Source: JACCTI01 sp051005695 (GTDB lineage: Bacteria; Verrucomicrobiota; Verrucomicrobiia; Chthoniobacterales; UBA10450). From it: a stretch of DNA of 64,000 nucleotides. Positions 35,817 to 45,094 of the stretch are shown piece by piece. Position 1 is the stretch's first letter; the number at the start of each line of letters is the position of its first letter. Under the pieces are notes generated by a model. That model made no database searches, had not been told where the DNA came from, and was given only the letters and a program-made list of their open reading frames with translations. Made by a program: the position numbers and the translations under genes. Location: the NCBI GenBank assembly GCA_051005695.1, contig JBPCJC010000062.1, positions 7,856 to 71,855 on the forward strand. Reading direction: 5' to 3'.

Positions 35817-37241
35817 ATGGCCAAAGACAAAAAACCCGCCTCCGACGTCAGCAAAATGATCAAGGAACGCGAGGTCAAACTGATCGACTTCAAGTTCACC
35901 GATTTGCCCGGTAGCTGGCAGCATTTCACCACCACGTTGACCGAGTACAACGAGGAAATTTTTACCGACGGCCTCGGCTTTGATGGCTCCAGCATCCGCG
36001 GTTGGCGCGCGATCAACGCTAGCGACATGCTGGTTATTCCCGATCCCTCGACCGCCTGGATCGATCCCTTCAACGCCGAGCCGACGCTGAGTTTAATCTG
36101 CACGATCGTCGATCCGATCACGCGCGAACCGTACGACCGCGATCCGCGCGGCGTGGCCGAAAAAGCGGAAGCGTATTTGCAAAGCACCGGGATCGCGGAT
36201 GTCGCTTCCTTCGGACCCGAAGCGGAATTTTTCATCTTCGACGAAGTCCGTTACAGCAACACCGGCAACTCTTCGTTTCACCTCGTCGATAGTGCCGAAG
36301 GCCACTGGAATAGCGGCAAGGAAGAATTCCCGAACCTCGGTTACAAGATTCGCGCGAAGGAAGGTTACTTCCCGGTGTCGCCGGCAGACACGCAACAGGA
36401 CATCCGCAACGAGATGTGTCTGGAGTTGGAAAAAGCCGGGATCCCGATCGAGCGCCAGCATCACGAAGTCGCCACTGCCGGGCAGGCTGAAATCGACATC
36501 CGTTTCGCGCCGATGAAACAGATGGGCGACTACATGCAGTACTACAAGTACATCATCCGCAACGTCGCCAAGAAACACGGCAAGACCGTGACTTTCATGC
36601 CCAAACCACTCTTCGGCGACAACGGCTCCGGGATGCACACCCACATGTCGCTGTGGAAAGAAGGCAAGCCGCTCTTCGCCGGCAACGGTTACGCCGGACT
36701 CAGCGAGATGGCGTTATTTTTTATCGGCGGAATCTTGCGGCACGCGCCCGCGCTCACCTGCATCACCAACCCGACGACCAACAGCTACAAGCGTCTCGTT
36801 CCCGGCTTCGAAGCGCCGGTTAATCTCGCCTACTCCGCGCGCAATCGCTCCGCCGCGATCCGCATTCCCACCTACTCCGCGAATCCCAAATCGAAGCGGA
36901 TCGAATTCCGCACGCCTGACGCCGCAGCCAATCCCTACATCGCTTTCAGCGCGCTCTTGCTCGCCGGTTTGGATGGAATTCAGAACCGCATCGACCCCGG
37001 CGATCCGCTGGACAAAAACCTCTACGAACTTCCGCCGGAAGAACTCGCGCAGGTGCCGAGCGTCCCTGATTCCTTGAGCGGCGCGATCAAAGCGCTCGAG
37101 GCCGATCATCAATTCCTGCTCAAGGGCGACGTTTTCAATTCCGACTTCATCGCCAATTGGCGGGAGATGAAACAAAAGGAATACGACGCCCTGCGCCTGC
37201 GTCCGCATCCATACGAATTCGCGATGTACTTCGACGTCTAG
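35817..37241 (+). CDS. glnA: Glutamine synthetase type I
   Basis: A 474-residue GSI, which makes glutamine from glutamate, ammonia and ATP. FTDLPGSWQHFT and FDGSSIRGW are N-terminal signatures. GPEAEFFIFD and the IERQHHEVATAGQAEID region carry metal and substrate ligands, NGSGMHTHMSLW is the ATP-binding stretch, and NPTTNSYKRLVPGFEAP the glutamate loop. The tail DKNLYELPPEE has the Tyr that is adenylylated in GSI-beta enzymes, so regulation by GlnE/PII is likely. A CCTAACGAG copy sits 32 bp before the ATG, in the glnB-glnA gap. Confidence 0.97.
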   Translation: MAKDKKPASDVSKMIKEREVKLIDFKFTDLPGSWQHFTTTLTEYNEEIFTDGLGFDGSSIRGWRAINASDMLVIPDPSTAWIDPFNAEPTLSLICTIVDPITREPYDRDPRGVAEKAEAYLQSTGIADVASFGPEAEFFIFDEVRYSNTGNSSFHLVDSAEGHWNSGKEEFPNLGYKIRAKEGYFPVSPADTQQDIRNEMCLELEKAGIPIERQHHEVATAGQAEIDIRFAPMKQMGDYMQYYKYIIRNVAKKHGKTVTFMPKPLFGDNGSGMHTHMSLWKEGKPLFAGNGYAGLSEMALFFIGGILRHAPALTCITNPTTNSYKRLVPGFEAPVNLAYSARNRSAAIRIPTYSANPKSKRIEFRTPDAAANPYIAFSALLLAGLDGIQNRIDPGDPLDKNLYELPPEELAQVPSVPDSLSGAIKALEADHQFLLKGDVFNSDFIANWREMKQKEYDALRLRPHPYEFAMYFDV

Positions 37242-37287
37242 ACGCGCGGCCGTCCTGGTCGGTTACGTGGTCTCGTTAGGCTAAAAA

Positions 37288-37683
37288 ATGAGCGGGATGA
37301 CAGACTTGCCGACGTTGCTCGCTTCGATGTGTCCGCGCTTGCAGCCCGGTCGTTTTGTTTTCGTCACCGTCAGTGACCTTTTCGACGCGACCGGCCTCGA
37401 TCCTGTGGGAATTTTTCGTGAAAGCGAAGCCGTCACCGCGATCTGTCGTGTCGAACATGCCCACCAGGCCAGGCTGGATTACGAGAGCTGCTATCGCCTC
37501 ATCACCCTACAGGTGCACTCGGCCTTGGAGACGGTTGGTTTCCTCGCCGCGGTCAGCTCCGCACTCGCGCGCGCCGGCATTCCCTGCAACGTCTTCTCGG
37601 CTTTTTATCACGATCACCTTTTCGTTCCGGAAGCGCTCGCGGAGGCGACGATGGCCGAACTGGACTCGTTAGGCGGACAATAA
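37288..37683 (+). CDS. ACT-domain protein (COG3602/DUF2241-like)
   Basis: A 131-residue protein of the small ACT-type family: FVFVTVSDLFDATGLDPVG, FRESEAVTAICR and TLQVHSALETVGFLAAVSSAL are its core. ACT domains bind amino acids and regulate enzymes or transport; for this family the ligand is not known. Its position 46 bp after glnA suggests a link with nitrogen or amino-acid control. The last five codons contain the iterated 9-mer (SLGGQ). Confidence 0.75.
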   Translation: MSGMTDLPTLLASMCPRLQPGRFVFVTVSDLFDATGLDPVGIFRESEAVTAICRVEHAHQARLDYESCYRLITLQVHSALETVGFLAAVSSALARAGIPCNVFSAFYHDHLFVPEALAEATMAELDSLGGQ

Positions 37684-37732
37684 ACGCGCGCAGAATTGTC
37701 GCGCGCCCCTTCTTCATGCAAGGTCATCGCCG

Positions 37733-38380
37733 GTGAACAAATCGCTCGATCATCTTTTCGAAAACAACAAAGCCTGGGCCGCGCGCATCTCGCAGCAGGA
37801 CGTCGATTTCTTTCCGAAACTCGCGCGGCAACAATCGCCCGGTTATCTTTGGATTGGCTGTTCCGATAGCCGGGTGCCGGCGAACGAAATCGTCGATCTT
37901 ATGCCGGGCGAATTATTCGTCCACCGCAACATCGCGAATCTGGTCGTGCACACGGACCTGAATTGCCTCTCCGTCCTGCAATTCGCGGTCGATATGCTGA
38001 AGGTCCAGCACATCATCGTCTGCGGACATTATGGATGCAGCGGGGTGCGCGCGGCGCTCCGGCGAGATCGCCTCGGCTTGAGCGATAATTGGCTCCGGCA
38101 CGTGCAGGACGTGCAGCAAAAACACGACCGCTGGTTCGCCGATGCCGGCACCGGCCTGACTGCTTTCGATCGCCTTTGCGAACTCAATGTCATCGAGCAA
38201 GTGGCAAACGTTTGCCAGACCACGATCGTGCGCGACGCCTGGGAACGGAGACAGGAGTTGACCGTGCATGGCTGGATTTACGGTTTGCGTGACGGACTCC
38301 TGCGCGACCTGAAAACGACGGTGACAAATCCGGACGACCCGCTCGTGATCTACCGCGAGGCGGTGGGCGCGCTCGCCTAA
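37733..38380 (+). CDS. can: Beta-class carbonic anhydrase
   Basis: A 215-residue beta carbonic anhydrase that hydrates CO2 to bicarbonate. The zinc ligands are visible: Cys in WIGCSDSRVP, His and Cys in VCGHYGCSGV, with the Asp-Arg dyad in SDSR. LFVHRNIANLV and WIYGLRDGLL are further signatures. The length equals E. coli Can (220). It starts at a GTG; its TAA stop is provided by a variant of the iterated motif. Confidence 0.95.
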   Translation: MNKSLDHLFENNKAWAARISQQDVDFFPKLARQQSPGYLWIGCSDSRVPANEIVDLMPGELFVHRNIANLVVHTDLNCLSVLQFAVDMLKVQHIIVCGHYGCSGVRAALRRDRLGLSDNWLRHVQDVQQKHDRWFADAGTGLTAFDRLCELNVIEQVANVCQTTIVRDAWERRQELTVHGWIYGLRDGLLRDLKTTVTNPDDPLVIYREAVGALA

Positions 38381-38428
38381 CGAATCCTCGCACTTGCCCC
38401 ACGCGCTCCGGCTGGCTTAGTCTGTTTC

Positions 38429-38815
38429 ATGATTTCGCTGCGCTCTTTTCTCCTCGCCTGCTCTTTCGCGCTCTGCGTTGCGCCCGCTTTTGGCTCCGCG
38501 CGCGATCCGCTGGCGCCGCGGGATTCCTGGGGTTTGCTCCATCAAGGCGCCGAAGTTAACGAGACCGACTACGAGCCGCGGGAAATCTGGCGCTTTTTTT
38601 ATTATTCAAAATCGCGGCGAACCGTCGCGGCCGATCCGGCCTATGTCGGCGCACTGCAAACGGCGCTTTACCGAAACGGGTATTATTGCGGCCCCATCGA
38701 TGGCGTTTATTCGGAGGAAGTGAAGGACGGGATTGCGCGGCTGCAGAAAGCGCATCGCATGCGGGTCAACGGCGCTCTCACCGTACCGGTCCGGCGCGCT
38801 TTACGCCTGCCGTAG
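38429..38815 (+). CDS. Secreted peptidoglycan-binding domain protein
   Basis: A 128-residue protein with a signal peptide (about 1-23, ending AFGSA) and a C-terminal PG_binding_1 repeat (about 68-126; LQTALYRNGYYCGPIDGVYS and VKDGIARLQKAHRM). It probably attaches to murein non-covalently in the periplasm. No catalytic domain is attached. The middle part (ETDYEPREIWRFFYYSKSR) is unassigned. Confidence 0.8.
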   Translation: MISLRSFLLACSFALCVAPAFGSARDPLAPRDSWGLLHQGAEVNETDYEPREIWRFFYYSKSRRTVAADPAYVGALQTALYRNGYYCGPIDGVYSEEVKDGIARLQKAHRMRVNGALTVPVRRALRLP

Positions 38816-38863
38816 CCCGGCGAAATATCTTGCAACTTCCGGGTCGAGGCTGATCTTGCGGGC

Positions 38864-39178
38864 ATGATCTTTCTCGCCTTCATGAACATTGGCGGACAGG
38901 AGTTGATCTTACTGCTGCTGATCATCCTCGTGCTTTTCGGCGCGAAGCGATTACCCGAGCTCGCGCGCGGCATGGGCCAGGCGATCAAGGAATTCCAGAA
39001 AGCGAAGGACGAATTCGCCGACGAGTTGCATTCCGCGGGAAAAAACGAGCCGCCCAAACCCGAGGTTCGCCCGGCTCCGGCGACCATGCCGCGGATCGAG
39101 AATGTAGCTGGCGAGACTGTCGTCAGGCAGGATGCCGCCCAGGTGGTTGAGCCGCGTCCAGATTCGACGCAGGTCTAA
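38864..39178 (+). CDS. tatA: Sec-independent protein translocase TatA/TatB
   Basis: A 104-residue Tat component. GGQELILLLLIILVLFGAKR is the single membrane helix with hinge, followed by LPELARGMGQAIKEF, the amphipathic helix. The C-terminal half is Pro/Glu-rich. It oligomerises to pass folded proteins across the inner membrane. No tatC is in the window. The true start may be the second Met (MNIGGQ), since the first adds six hydrophobic residues. Confidence 0.92.
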   Translation: MIFLAFMNIGGQELILLLLIILVLFGAKRLPELARGMGQAIKEFQKAKDEFADELHSAGKNEPPKPEVRPAPATMPRIENVAGETVVRQDAAQVVEPRPDSTQV

Positions 39179-39262
39179 CAAGTCGGCGGCCCGCCGCGCC
39201 GCTTTTTCCCGCAGGTCCCGGGTTGACTTCCCGGCCTCATGCGACACCTTCGCGGCTCGCGT

Positions 39263-39529
39263 ATGGCCGACCTCGATCTCCGCACCCGCATCAAGGAAAT
39301 GCTGGTGAAAAATCTGATGCTCCAAACCAGCGCAGACCAAATCGGAGATGACCTGCCGCTCTTCGGCGCCGAGGGTCTCGGGCTCGACTCCATCGACGCG
39401 CTCGAGCTCGTCGTGAGCATGGAAAAAACCTTCGGCGTCGGCGTGCCCAACTCCGAAGTTGCGGCCAAAGCGCTGCGCACCGTGAATACGATTCACGATT
39501 ACATCGTGGAGACACAAGCTCCGGCCTAA
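39263..39529 (+). CDS. Acyl carrier protein
   Basis: An 88-residue acyl carrier protein. GLGLDSIDALELVVSMEK has the Ser that takes the 4'-phosphopantetheine arm (DSIDALE instead of the usual DSLDTVE). The length and helical pattern are normal. It stands alone, away from a fatty-acid cluster, so it might serve a special acyl pathway rather than bulk fatty-acid synthesis. The start is placed at MADLDL. It overlaps the convergent LOG gene by 4 bp. Confidence 0.88.
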   Translation: MADLDLRTRIKEMLVKNLMLQTSADQIGDDLPLFGAEGLGLDSIDALELVVSMEKTFGVGVPNSEVAAKALRTVNTIHDYIVETQAPA

Positions 39530-40635
39530 CCAATAGTTTTCGCTTCCGCGATCTCTTCGTTAGGCACGGTCTCCGAGAGATTGATCGCGTCGATCAACTG
39601 CCGGAAGCGGCCGAAGCTCCGGCGATGTGGCGAAACAATCAGCCGCGGAAGATTCCAAATCGCCGGCTCGTTTTTCTCCTGCCGCAGCGCGCTCCCCTGG
39701 ACAATCTGGCCGCTGCGAATGATGTCGGAAAATTTCTCGTTCAACTCCGCCAACGCTGCCGGCGTTAAAGACTGCGTCAGCCGGATCACCAGCTGATCGC
39801 CGACCCAGCGCGCGGACTGGTAGATCTTGTAAAATTGCATGATCTCCTCGACCGCTTCGCGCGGATTGTGCACCACCTTGAAGAGATAAAAATCTTCCGC
39901 GCCAATCAGCCCGAGCTTGAACAAATGCTCGGTCAAAAATTTCATCCAGGTTTCCCAATAGCTCCCCTCGGGCGCATCGACCAAAACAACGGGAATGATC
40001 CGCGCCTTCCCGGTTTGCATCAGGGTTAAAACCTCGAAGCCCTCGTCCAACGTCCCGAAGCCGCCGGGAAAAAGCGCGAGCGCATGCGTCTCCTTCACGA
40101 AGTTGAGCTTGCGGGTGAAGAAGTAATTGAAATTGATCAGCTTGTTGTCGCCGTGAATGGTCTCGTTAGCCCGCTGCTCGAAAGGCAGGCGAATGTTCAA
40201 CCCGAAACTGTGTTCGCGCCCGGCGCCGCGTTGCGCCGCGCCCATGATGCCATCGCCGCCGCCGGTGATGACCATGAAATTCTGCGCGACCATTTCGCGC
40301 GCAAATTCCTCCGCCACCTGGTACTCCGGCGCGCTCGGCAAAGTCCGCGCGGATCCGAAAACACAAACTTTGCGGAAGTCGCGATAACCGGCGAAAACCT
40401 TGGCGGCGTAACGCATTTCCTTGAGCGAACGATTCATTAACTTCAGGTCCGCCGTGCCCATGCGATCGCGCGCCATCTTCAGCACCGTCCCAATCATTTC
40501 TTCGACCAACTCGGGCGATTTCTCCGCACCCCAGTCGGCGACGAGCTGGTGAACGCGCTGGTCCCATTCCGGCCCGAGAGTTGATTGACGACGCGCGGGT
40601 TGGTCGTGGGTTGTGCCCGCGGTAAAATCTTCCAC
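39526..40635 (-). CDS. LOG-family nucleotide hydrolase-like protein
   Basis: A 369-residue protein with the TIGR00730/LOG core. VCVFGSARTLP, ITGGGDGIMGAAQRGA and PGGFGTLDEGFEVLTLMQTG are the phosphate-binding and PGGxGT motifs of the so-called lysine decarboxylase family, whose members release cytokinin-type nucleobases from monophosphates or cleave other nucleotides. Extra N- and C-terminal regions of about 80 and 100 residues make it longer than the minimal about 190-residue LOG proteins. GTG start. Substrate uncertain. Confidence 0.85.
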   Translation of the reverse strand: MEDFTAGTTHDQPARRQSTLGPEWDQRVHQLVADWGAEKSPELVEEMIGTVLKMARDRMGTADLKLMNRSLKEMRYAAKVFAGYRDFRKVCVFGSARTLPSAPEYQVAEEFAREMVAQNFMVITGGGDGIMGAAQRGAGREHSFGLNIRLPFEQRANETIHGDNKLINFNYFFTRKLNFVKETHALALFPGGFGTLDEGFEVLTLMQTGKARIIPVVLVDAPEGSYWETWMKFLTEHLFKLGLIGAEDFYLFKVVHNPREAVEEIMQFYKIYQSARWVGDQLVIRLTQSLTPAALAELNEKFSDIIRSGQIVQGSALRQEKNEPAIWNLPRLIVSPHRRSFGRFRQLIDAINLSETVPNEEIAEAKTIG

Positions 40636-40683
40636 GCGCCTAATCTCCGCGGTAAGTCCGCGGCTGCACCAGAAAAATTGTCG

Positions 40684-41559
40684 TTAGGCCGCGAGCAAGT
40701 CGGCCAGGATGCGCTCGATATGCCGGATCGGGAGCGAATAATGGCCCGCGTTCTCGACCAGTTCTAGCCGGCAATTCGGCAGGCGCAGCGCCAACTCCTC
40801 CGCCAGATGATAGGAAAACGTCCGGTCCTTCGTGCCATGCCACATCCGCACGGGCGCCTTGATTTCCTCCAACCGAAAACCCCACGGACGCGCGTAAATT
40901 TCCGCGTCCGCGAGCACGCCTTCCGCGGAACTTCGCCAAGCCTGGCGCGAGCTTTCGAAACAGGCTTCGAACGCCTGAGCATCGCGCAAAACGTCCGCGT
41001 CCATCTTTTGCAACGAGAGCAAAACCAGCGGACGAAAACGAATCGGCAACTTCATCGCCGCCATTGGCCGCGCCAGCCGAAACATTTGCCGGACGAACGC
41101 TGGACGCCGCGCATGCGCCGCCAGCATCCAGCGATAGAGAGGCAACAAACCCGCGCGATCGCGCAGCTCCGCGATCGGCGGCGCACCGCTCACGATCGCA
41201 ACCGCCGCGACCATCTCCGGCATCGCCCACGCCGTCGCGTAGGCATACGGCGCCCCACCGGAAATCGCGAGTACGCGCACGCGCGCGATTCCCAGTTTGC
41301 CTAACAAGTCCTGCACTGCCGCCGGCCAATCGAGTAATTTGCGATCGCGTTGAAACGACGAATCGCGGATCCCCGGCCGATCCGGCGAGATCATGCGCAC
41401 GCCTAATTTTTTTGCGGCCGCCTCGGTGAATTGCGCCATCGAACGCGAGCTCGGCCAGCCATGACAAAACAACACCGGCACGCCCTCGCGATCGCCATAT
41501 TCATCGAAGGCGAGTCGACCGCCACCGGTTAATTCCATCGTCTGACTCGCGCCAAGCAT
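40684..41559 (-). CDS. Alpha/beta hydrolase
   Basis: A 291-residue hydrolase. The oxyanion stretch is LFCHGWPSSR, the nucleophile Ser lies in VLAISGGAPYA, the acid in HGTKDRTFS and the His in NAGHYSLP. The cap domain (about 130-215) is helical. Sequence does not tell esterase from other activities. There is no signal peptide. A second ATG seven codons in (MELTGGG) is also a good start. Confidence 0.88.
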   Translation of the reverse strand: MLGASQTMELTGGGRLAFDEYGDREGVPVLFCHGWPSSRSMAQFTEAAAKKLGVRMISPDRPGIRDSSFQRDRKLLDWPAAVQDLLGKLGIARVRVLAISGGAPYAYATAWAMPEMVAAVAIVSGAPPIAELRDRAGLLPLYRWMLAAHARRPAFVRQMFRLARPMAAMKLPIRFRPLVLLSLQKMDADVLRDAQAFEACFESSRQAWRSSAEGVLADAEIYARPWGFRLEEIKAPVRMWHGTKDRTFSYHLAEELALRLPNCRLELVENAGHYSLPIRHIERILADLLAA

Positions 41560-41655
41560 GCGGTTGATTCTAGCGCGGCTGCCGTTTGCCGCCTATCTTC
41601 TCGCAACCAACCTTTCGCCGACACGCACATCGCGTCCGGCCTTCGTATTATCTGT

Positions 41656-42051
41656 ATGAACGAGAACTCCCATCCCGGCTCCGGGAAAATCACCGTCCAC
41701 GGCAACGGCGTCGGCGCTCCAACCCCTGAGATGGTCGAAAAACGCGCGCGCGAAATTGCCCTCATCGATGAGCGCGACCCGAACGATTATACCGACGCCG
41801 ATTGGGATGCGGCCCGCAAGGAATTCCTCGGGACGGATTCGATCGCGTCTGCCGATGACACCAACGAAGTCGTCGATGGCATGAGCGATCGCGACAGCGT
41901 CCCGGATGAATCCGGCCATCGCGTGCAGTCGCATTCCGGCTTCGATGATGACGAAAGCGTTGGCGAAAAATTAGTCGCCGGCGGACTCGAGGAAGCGGCC
42001 CACGATCAGATGGTCGAAGCCGCGCGCGAAGACCAGGAGCAGGAAGGCTAA
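41656..42051 (+). CDS. Small acidic protein of unknown function, head of the egt operon
   Basis: A 131-residue, strongly acidic protein (many Asp/Glu, few hydrophobics) with MVEKRAREIALIDERDPNDY, DWDAARKEF and a Gln/Glu-rich tail. No domain was recognised; it may be largely disordered. Its stop lies 5 bp before the egtB start, so it is probably the first gene of the egt run. A variant of the iterated motif supplies its TAA stop. Function unknown. Confidence 0.65.
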   Translation: MNENSHPGSGKITVHGNGVGAPTPEMVEKRAREIALIDERDPNDYTDADWDAARKEFLGTDSIASADDTNEVVDGMSDRDSVPDESGHRVQSHSGFDDDESVGEKLVAGGLEEAAHDQMVEAAREDQEQEG

Positions 42052-42056
42052 CGAAC

Positions 42057-43376
42057 TTGAGCGCCTCCATCTTAGCGGTCGAAAAACCGCAACGCGCGAA
42101 CGTCGCCGCGCCGCATGACCGCGCTGGTTTGATCGCGCGCTTCCGGCAGGTGCGCGACTTCAGCACCCGGCTTTGTCGCGGGATGCAGCCGGAAGATTTC
42201 GTCGTCCAATCGATGCCCGATGTCAGCCCGACGAAGTGGCACCTCGCGCACACCACCTGGTTTTTCGAAACCTTCGTGGTCAAGCAATGGGTCACCGGTT
42301 ACCGCTCGGAAGTCCCGGAATATGCGTTCCTTTTTAATTCCTACTACAACGCCGCCGGGAGCATGCATCGGCGCGATCTTCGCGGATTGATTTCGCGGCC
42401 GACGGTCGCGGAAACGAAGCGCTTCCGCGCTTCGATCGACGAACAAGTCACGAAACTTTTGCAAGACGTCGACGATACGCTCCTCGCAGAAATCGAGCCG
42501 ATCGTGATTCTCGGCATCCATCACGAGCAACAACATCAGGAGTTGCTCGTCACCGATATCAAGCACGTCTTTGCGCAGAATCCGCTTCATCCGGTTTTCG
42601 AAACAGCAGCGCAAACGATCACCAGCCAGCCGGTCACACCGCTGGAGTTTATCGATTTCGCTGAAGCGGTCGTGAACATCGGGCACGCGGATGAAGAATT
42701 TTCTTACGACAACGAAAGCCCGCGACATCGCGCACTCGTCGGCGCTTTTGCGCTCGCCAATCGCCCGGTGACCAACGGCGAGTATCTCGCTTTCATCGAA
42801 GCCGGCGGTTACACCCGCTCGGAATTTTGGCTCTCGTTAGGCTGGACGACCGTGCAGGAGCAGCGTTGGGAAGCGCCGCTCTATTGGGAAAAGCGCGACG
42901 GCGAATGGTGTAATTTCACCCTCTCCGGTTTTCGCCCGGTCGAGAAATCCGAGCCGGTCACGCACGTCAGTTATTTTGAAGCAGACGCTTTCGCAAACTG
43001 GGAAGGCGCGCGCCTGCCGACTGAGTTCGAATGGGAACATGCCGCCAGCAATTTGCCGATCGCCGGAAATTTTGTCGGCACCGGGAATTTCCATCCCCTG
43101 CCCGCCTCTTCCAACGGCGTGGGCCACAAACTCCAGCAAATGTTCGGCGACGTTTGGGAATGGACCCGCAGTTCATATTCGCCCTACCCAGGGTATCGGG
43201 CCGCACCGGGTGCGCTCGGGGAATACAACGGCAAATTCATGTGCAACCAATACGTCCTCCGCGGTGGCTCCTGTGCGACTTCGCTCGATCACATTCGCCC
43301 GACCTATCGGAATTTTTTCCAACCGGAAAAGCGCTGGCAATTCACCGGCATCCGTCTGGCGCGCGATCCGGCATGA
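42057..43376 (+). CDS. egtB: Ergothioneine biosynthesis protein EgtB
   Basis: A 439-residue non-haem iron sulfoxide synthase that joins a sulfur donor (cysteine or gamma-glutamylcysteine) to hercynine. The N-terminal DinB_2 domain holds WHLAHTTWFFE and HHEQQHQE (the HxxxHxE iron site). The C-terminal FGE-sulfatase-like domain holds NRPVTNGEYLAFIEAGGY, LPTEFEWEHAA, DVWEWT and RGGSCATSLDHIRPTYRNFF, with the Asp/Arg typical of hercynine binding. The length matches the family (about 430). It starts at a TTG five bp after the preceding stop. Its TGA overlaps the egtD ATG by 4 bp. Which sulfur donor is used is not decidable here. Confidence 0.93.
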   Translation: MSASILAVEKPQRANVAAPHDRAGLIARFRQVRDFSTRLCRGMQPEDFVVQSMPDVSPTKWHLAHTTWFFETFVVKQWVTGYRSEVPEYAFLFNSYYNAAGSMHRRDLRGLISRPTVAETKRFRASIDEQVTKLLQDVDDTLLAEIEPIVILGIHHEQQHQELLVTDIKHVFAQNPLHPVFETAAQTITSQPVTPLEFIDFAEAVVNIGHADEEFSYDNESPRHRALVGAFALANRPVTNGEYLAFIEAGGYTRSEFWLSLGWTTVQEQRWEAPLYWEKRDGEWCNFTLSGFRPVEKSEPVTHVSYFEADAFANWEGARLPTEFEWEHAASNLPIAGNFVGTGNFHPLPASSNGVGHKLQQMFGDVWEWTRSSYSPYPGYRAAPGALGEYNGKFMCNQYVLRGGSCATSLDHIRPTYRNFFQPEKRWQFTGIRLARDPA

Positions 43377-44341
43377 GCGTTTCCACCGTTGAAGTGCTCG
43401 ATCTCGAGCCGGCCGCGTCTGATTTTCTCGCCGAAGCTCTTGCCGGTCTCCGCAGTTCGCCGCGGACGTTGCCGAGCAAATTTTTCTACGACGAACGCGG
43501 CTCCGATCTCTTCCAGGAAATCTGCGAGCTCCCGGAATATTTCATCACTCGCACCGAGACCGAGATTTTGCGCGCACACGGCGCGGAGATGGCGGAATCG
43601 ATCGGCGAGAACGCGGAGCTAGTCGGCTTCGGGACCGGTGCCGGGGTGAAAACCCGGATGCTCCTCGAGCATCTGCAAAATCCCATCGCCTACGTCCCGG
43701 TCGATATTTCCAAGCAGCGGCTCATCGAATCTGCCGAGGATCTCAGTCGCGAAATGCCCACGCTCGAAGTCTTGCCGGTCTGCGCCGATTACCTGCAACC
43801 GCTCCGCCTGCCCACGCCATCGCGCACCCCGGATCACATCGCGGTTTATTTTCCGGGCTCGACCATCGGCAATCTTGAGCCCGCGGTCGCGCGCCATTTT
43901 CTGGAACGCGTCTGCCGGCTCAGTGGCCACAGCGGCGGGCTCATCATCGGCGTCGATCTGCAAAAATCGCGCGAGGTTCTTGAAGCGGCCTACAACGACA
44001 GCGCCGGCGTGACCGCGGCTTTCAACCTCAATCTACTCGTTAGGGCGAACCGCGAGCTGGACGCGGATTTCGCTCTGTCCGCCTGGCGTCATCGCGCGGT
44101 TTACAACTCCGGCCTCGGCCGAATCGAGATGCACTTGCTGAGCGAAAAAGAACAAACCGTACACGTCGGCGACCAAGAATTTCACTTCCAGTCCGGCGAA
44201 AAAATCATCACCGAATATTCCTACAAGCACACCGTCGAGGGCTTCGCCGCCCTCGCGGCTTCCGCGGGCTTCCGGCTCTCGCACACTTGGACCGATCCGC
44301 AGCAGTTGTTTGCTGTTTTCCACTTCGTCACCCAGGCATAG
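43373..44341 (+). CDS. egtD: L-histidine N-alpha-methyltransferase EgtD
   Basis: A 322-residue SAM methyltransferase that trimethylates histidine to hercynine, the first step of ergothioneine synthesis. PSKFFYDERGSDLFQEIC, PEYFITRTETEIL, GFGTGAGVKTRMLLEHL (SAM site), DISKQRLIESAE and YFPGSTIGNLEP are the EgtD signatures. The length equals mycobacterial EgtD (about 320). It is coupled to egtB by an ATGA overlap and followed at 9 bp by the ABC ATPase gene. No egtC or egtE-type C-S lyase is seen; the last step must be encoded elsewhere. Confidence 0.94.
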   Translation: MSVSTVEVLDLEPAASDFLAEALAGLRSSPRTLPSKFFYDERGSDLFQEICELPEYFITRTETEILRAHGAEMAESIGENAELVGFGTGAGVKTRMLLEHLQNPIAYVPVDISKQRLIESAEDLSREMPTLEVLPVCADYLQPLRLPTPSRTPDHIAVYFPGSTIGNLEPAVARHFLERVCRLSGHSGGLIIGVDLQKSREVLEAAYNDSAGVTAAFNLNLLVRANRELDADFALSAWRHRAVYNSGLGRIEMHLLSEKEQTVHVGDQEFHFQSGEKIITEYSYKHTVEGFAALAASAGFRLSHTWTDPQQLFAVFHFVTQA

Positions 44342-44350
44342 TCGGCGCCG

Positions 44351-45094
44351 GTGAGCGCCCTCGTTGAACTCAAAGCGGTTGGCAAAAGCTACGGCCGCAC
44401 GGTCGCGCTCCATCCGACGGATCTGCAATTCGAGCGCGGCCGCACCACCGTCCTCATCGGTCCCAGCGGTTGCGGCAAATCGACCTTGCTCCGCTTGATC
44501 ATTCACCTGCTCGAGCCCGACACCGGCGAGATCTTTTTCCAACGGGAGCCGATCACCGCGGCCAACATCGTCTCACTCCGTCATCGCATCGGCTACGTCA
44601 TCCAGGATGGCGGATTATTTCCGCACCTGACCGCGCGCGAAAATGTTTTGCTGATGGCGCGTCACCTCAAGCGACCGCCCGCAGAATCGGCCACGCGACT
44701 CGAGGAATTGTCGGCCCTCACCCAATTTCCGCGGAGCGCCCTCGGGCGTTATCCCGCCGAACTTTCCGGCGGCCAGCGCCAGCGCGTCAGTCTGATGCGC
44801 GCACTCGCCTTGTCGCCGGAACTGCTCCTCCTCGACGAGCCGTTAGGCGCGCTTGATCCACTCGTTAGGGCGGGATTGCAGCAAGACTTGAAGGAAATTT
44901 TTCAGCGCCTTCAGCAAACCGCCATTCTGGTCACGCACGACCTCGCCGAAGCCGCCTTTCTCGGCGATCGCATCGTCCTGATGAACGAGGGTCGCGTCGT
45001 GCAGCAAGGCACGCTGGAGGAACTGCGCGCGCGCCCGGCGAGTTCGTTCGTTACCGAATTCATCAACGCGCAACGGAGCCTCGTCCTGCAATGA
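44351..45094 (+). CDS. ABC transporter ATPase, OpuCA/ProV-like (candidate EgtV)
   Basis: A 247-residue ABC ATPase. Walker A is GPSGCGKST, the Q-loop is YVIQDGG, the signature is ELSGGQRQRVSL, Walker B is LLLLDEP and the switch His is in VTHDLAEA. It groups by pattern with the OpuCA/ProV-type osmoprotectant importers but lacks their C-terminal CBS domains. GTG start. Its stop overlaps the next gene by 4 bp, so it must power that fused permease. From its place right after egtBD the likely cargo is ergothioneine or another betaine. Confidence 0.9.
   Translation: MSALVELKAVGKSYGRTVALHPTDLQFERGRTTVLIGPSGCGKSTLLRLIIHLLEPDTGEIFFQREPITAANIVSLRHRIGYVIQDGGLFPHLTARENVLLMARHLKRPPAESATRLEELSALTQFPRSALGRYPAELSGGQRQRVSLMRALALSPELLLLDEPLGALDPLVRAGLQQDLKEIFQRLQQTAILVTHDLAEAAFLGDRIVLMNEGRVVQQGTLEELRARPASSFVTEFINAQRSLVLQ

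Noticed and set aside
44821..44870. Two close CGTTAGG sites in the ABC ATPase as a direct repeat with regulatory meaning
   Set aside because: They encode conserved ATPase residues after Walker B (LDEPLGALDPLVR) and only the second is an exact 9-mer copy.
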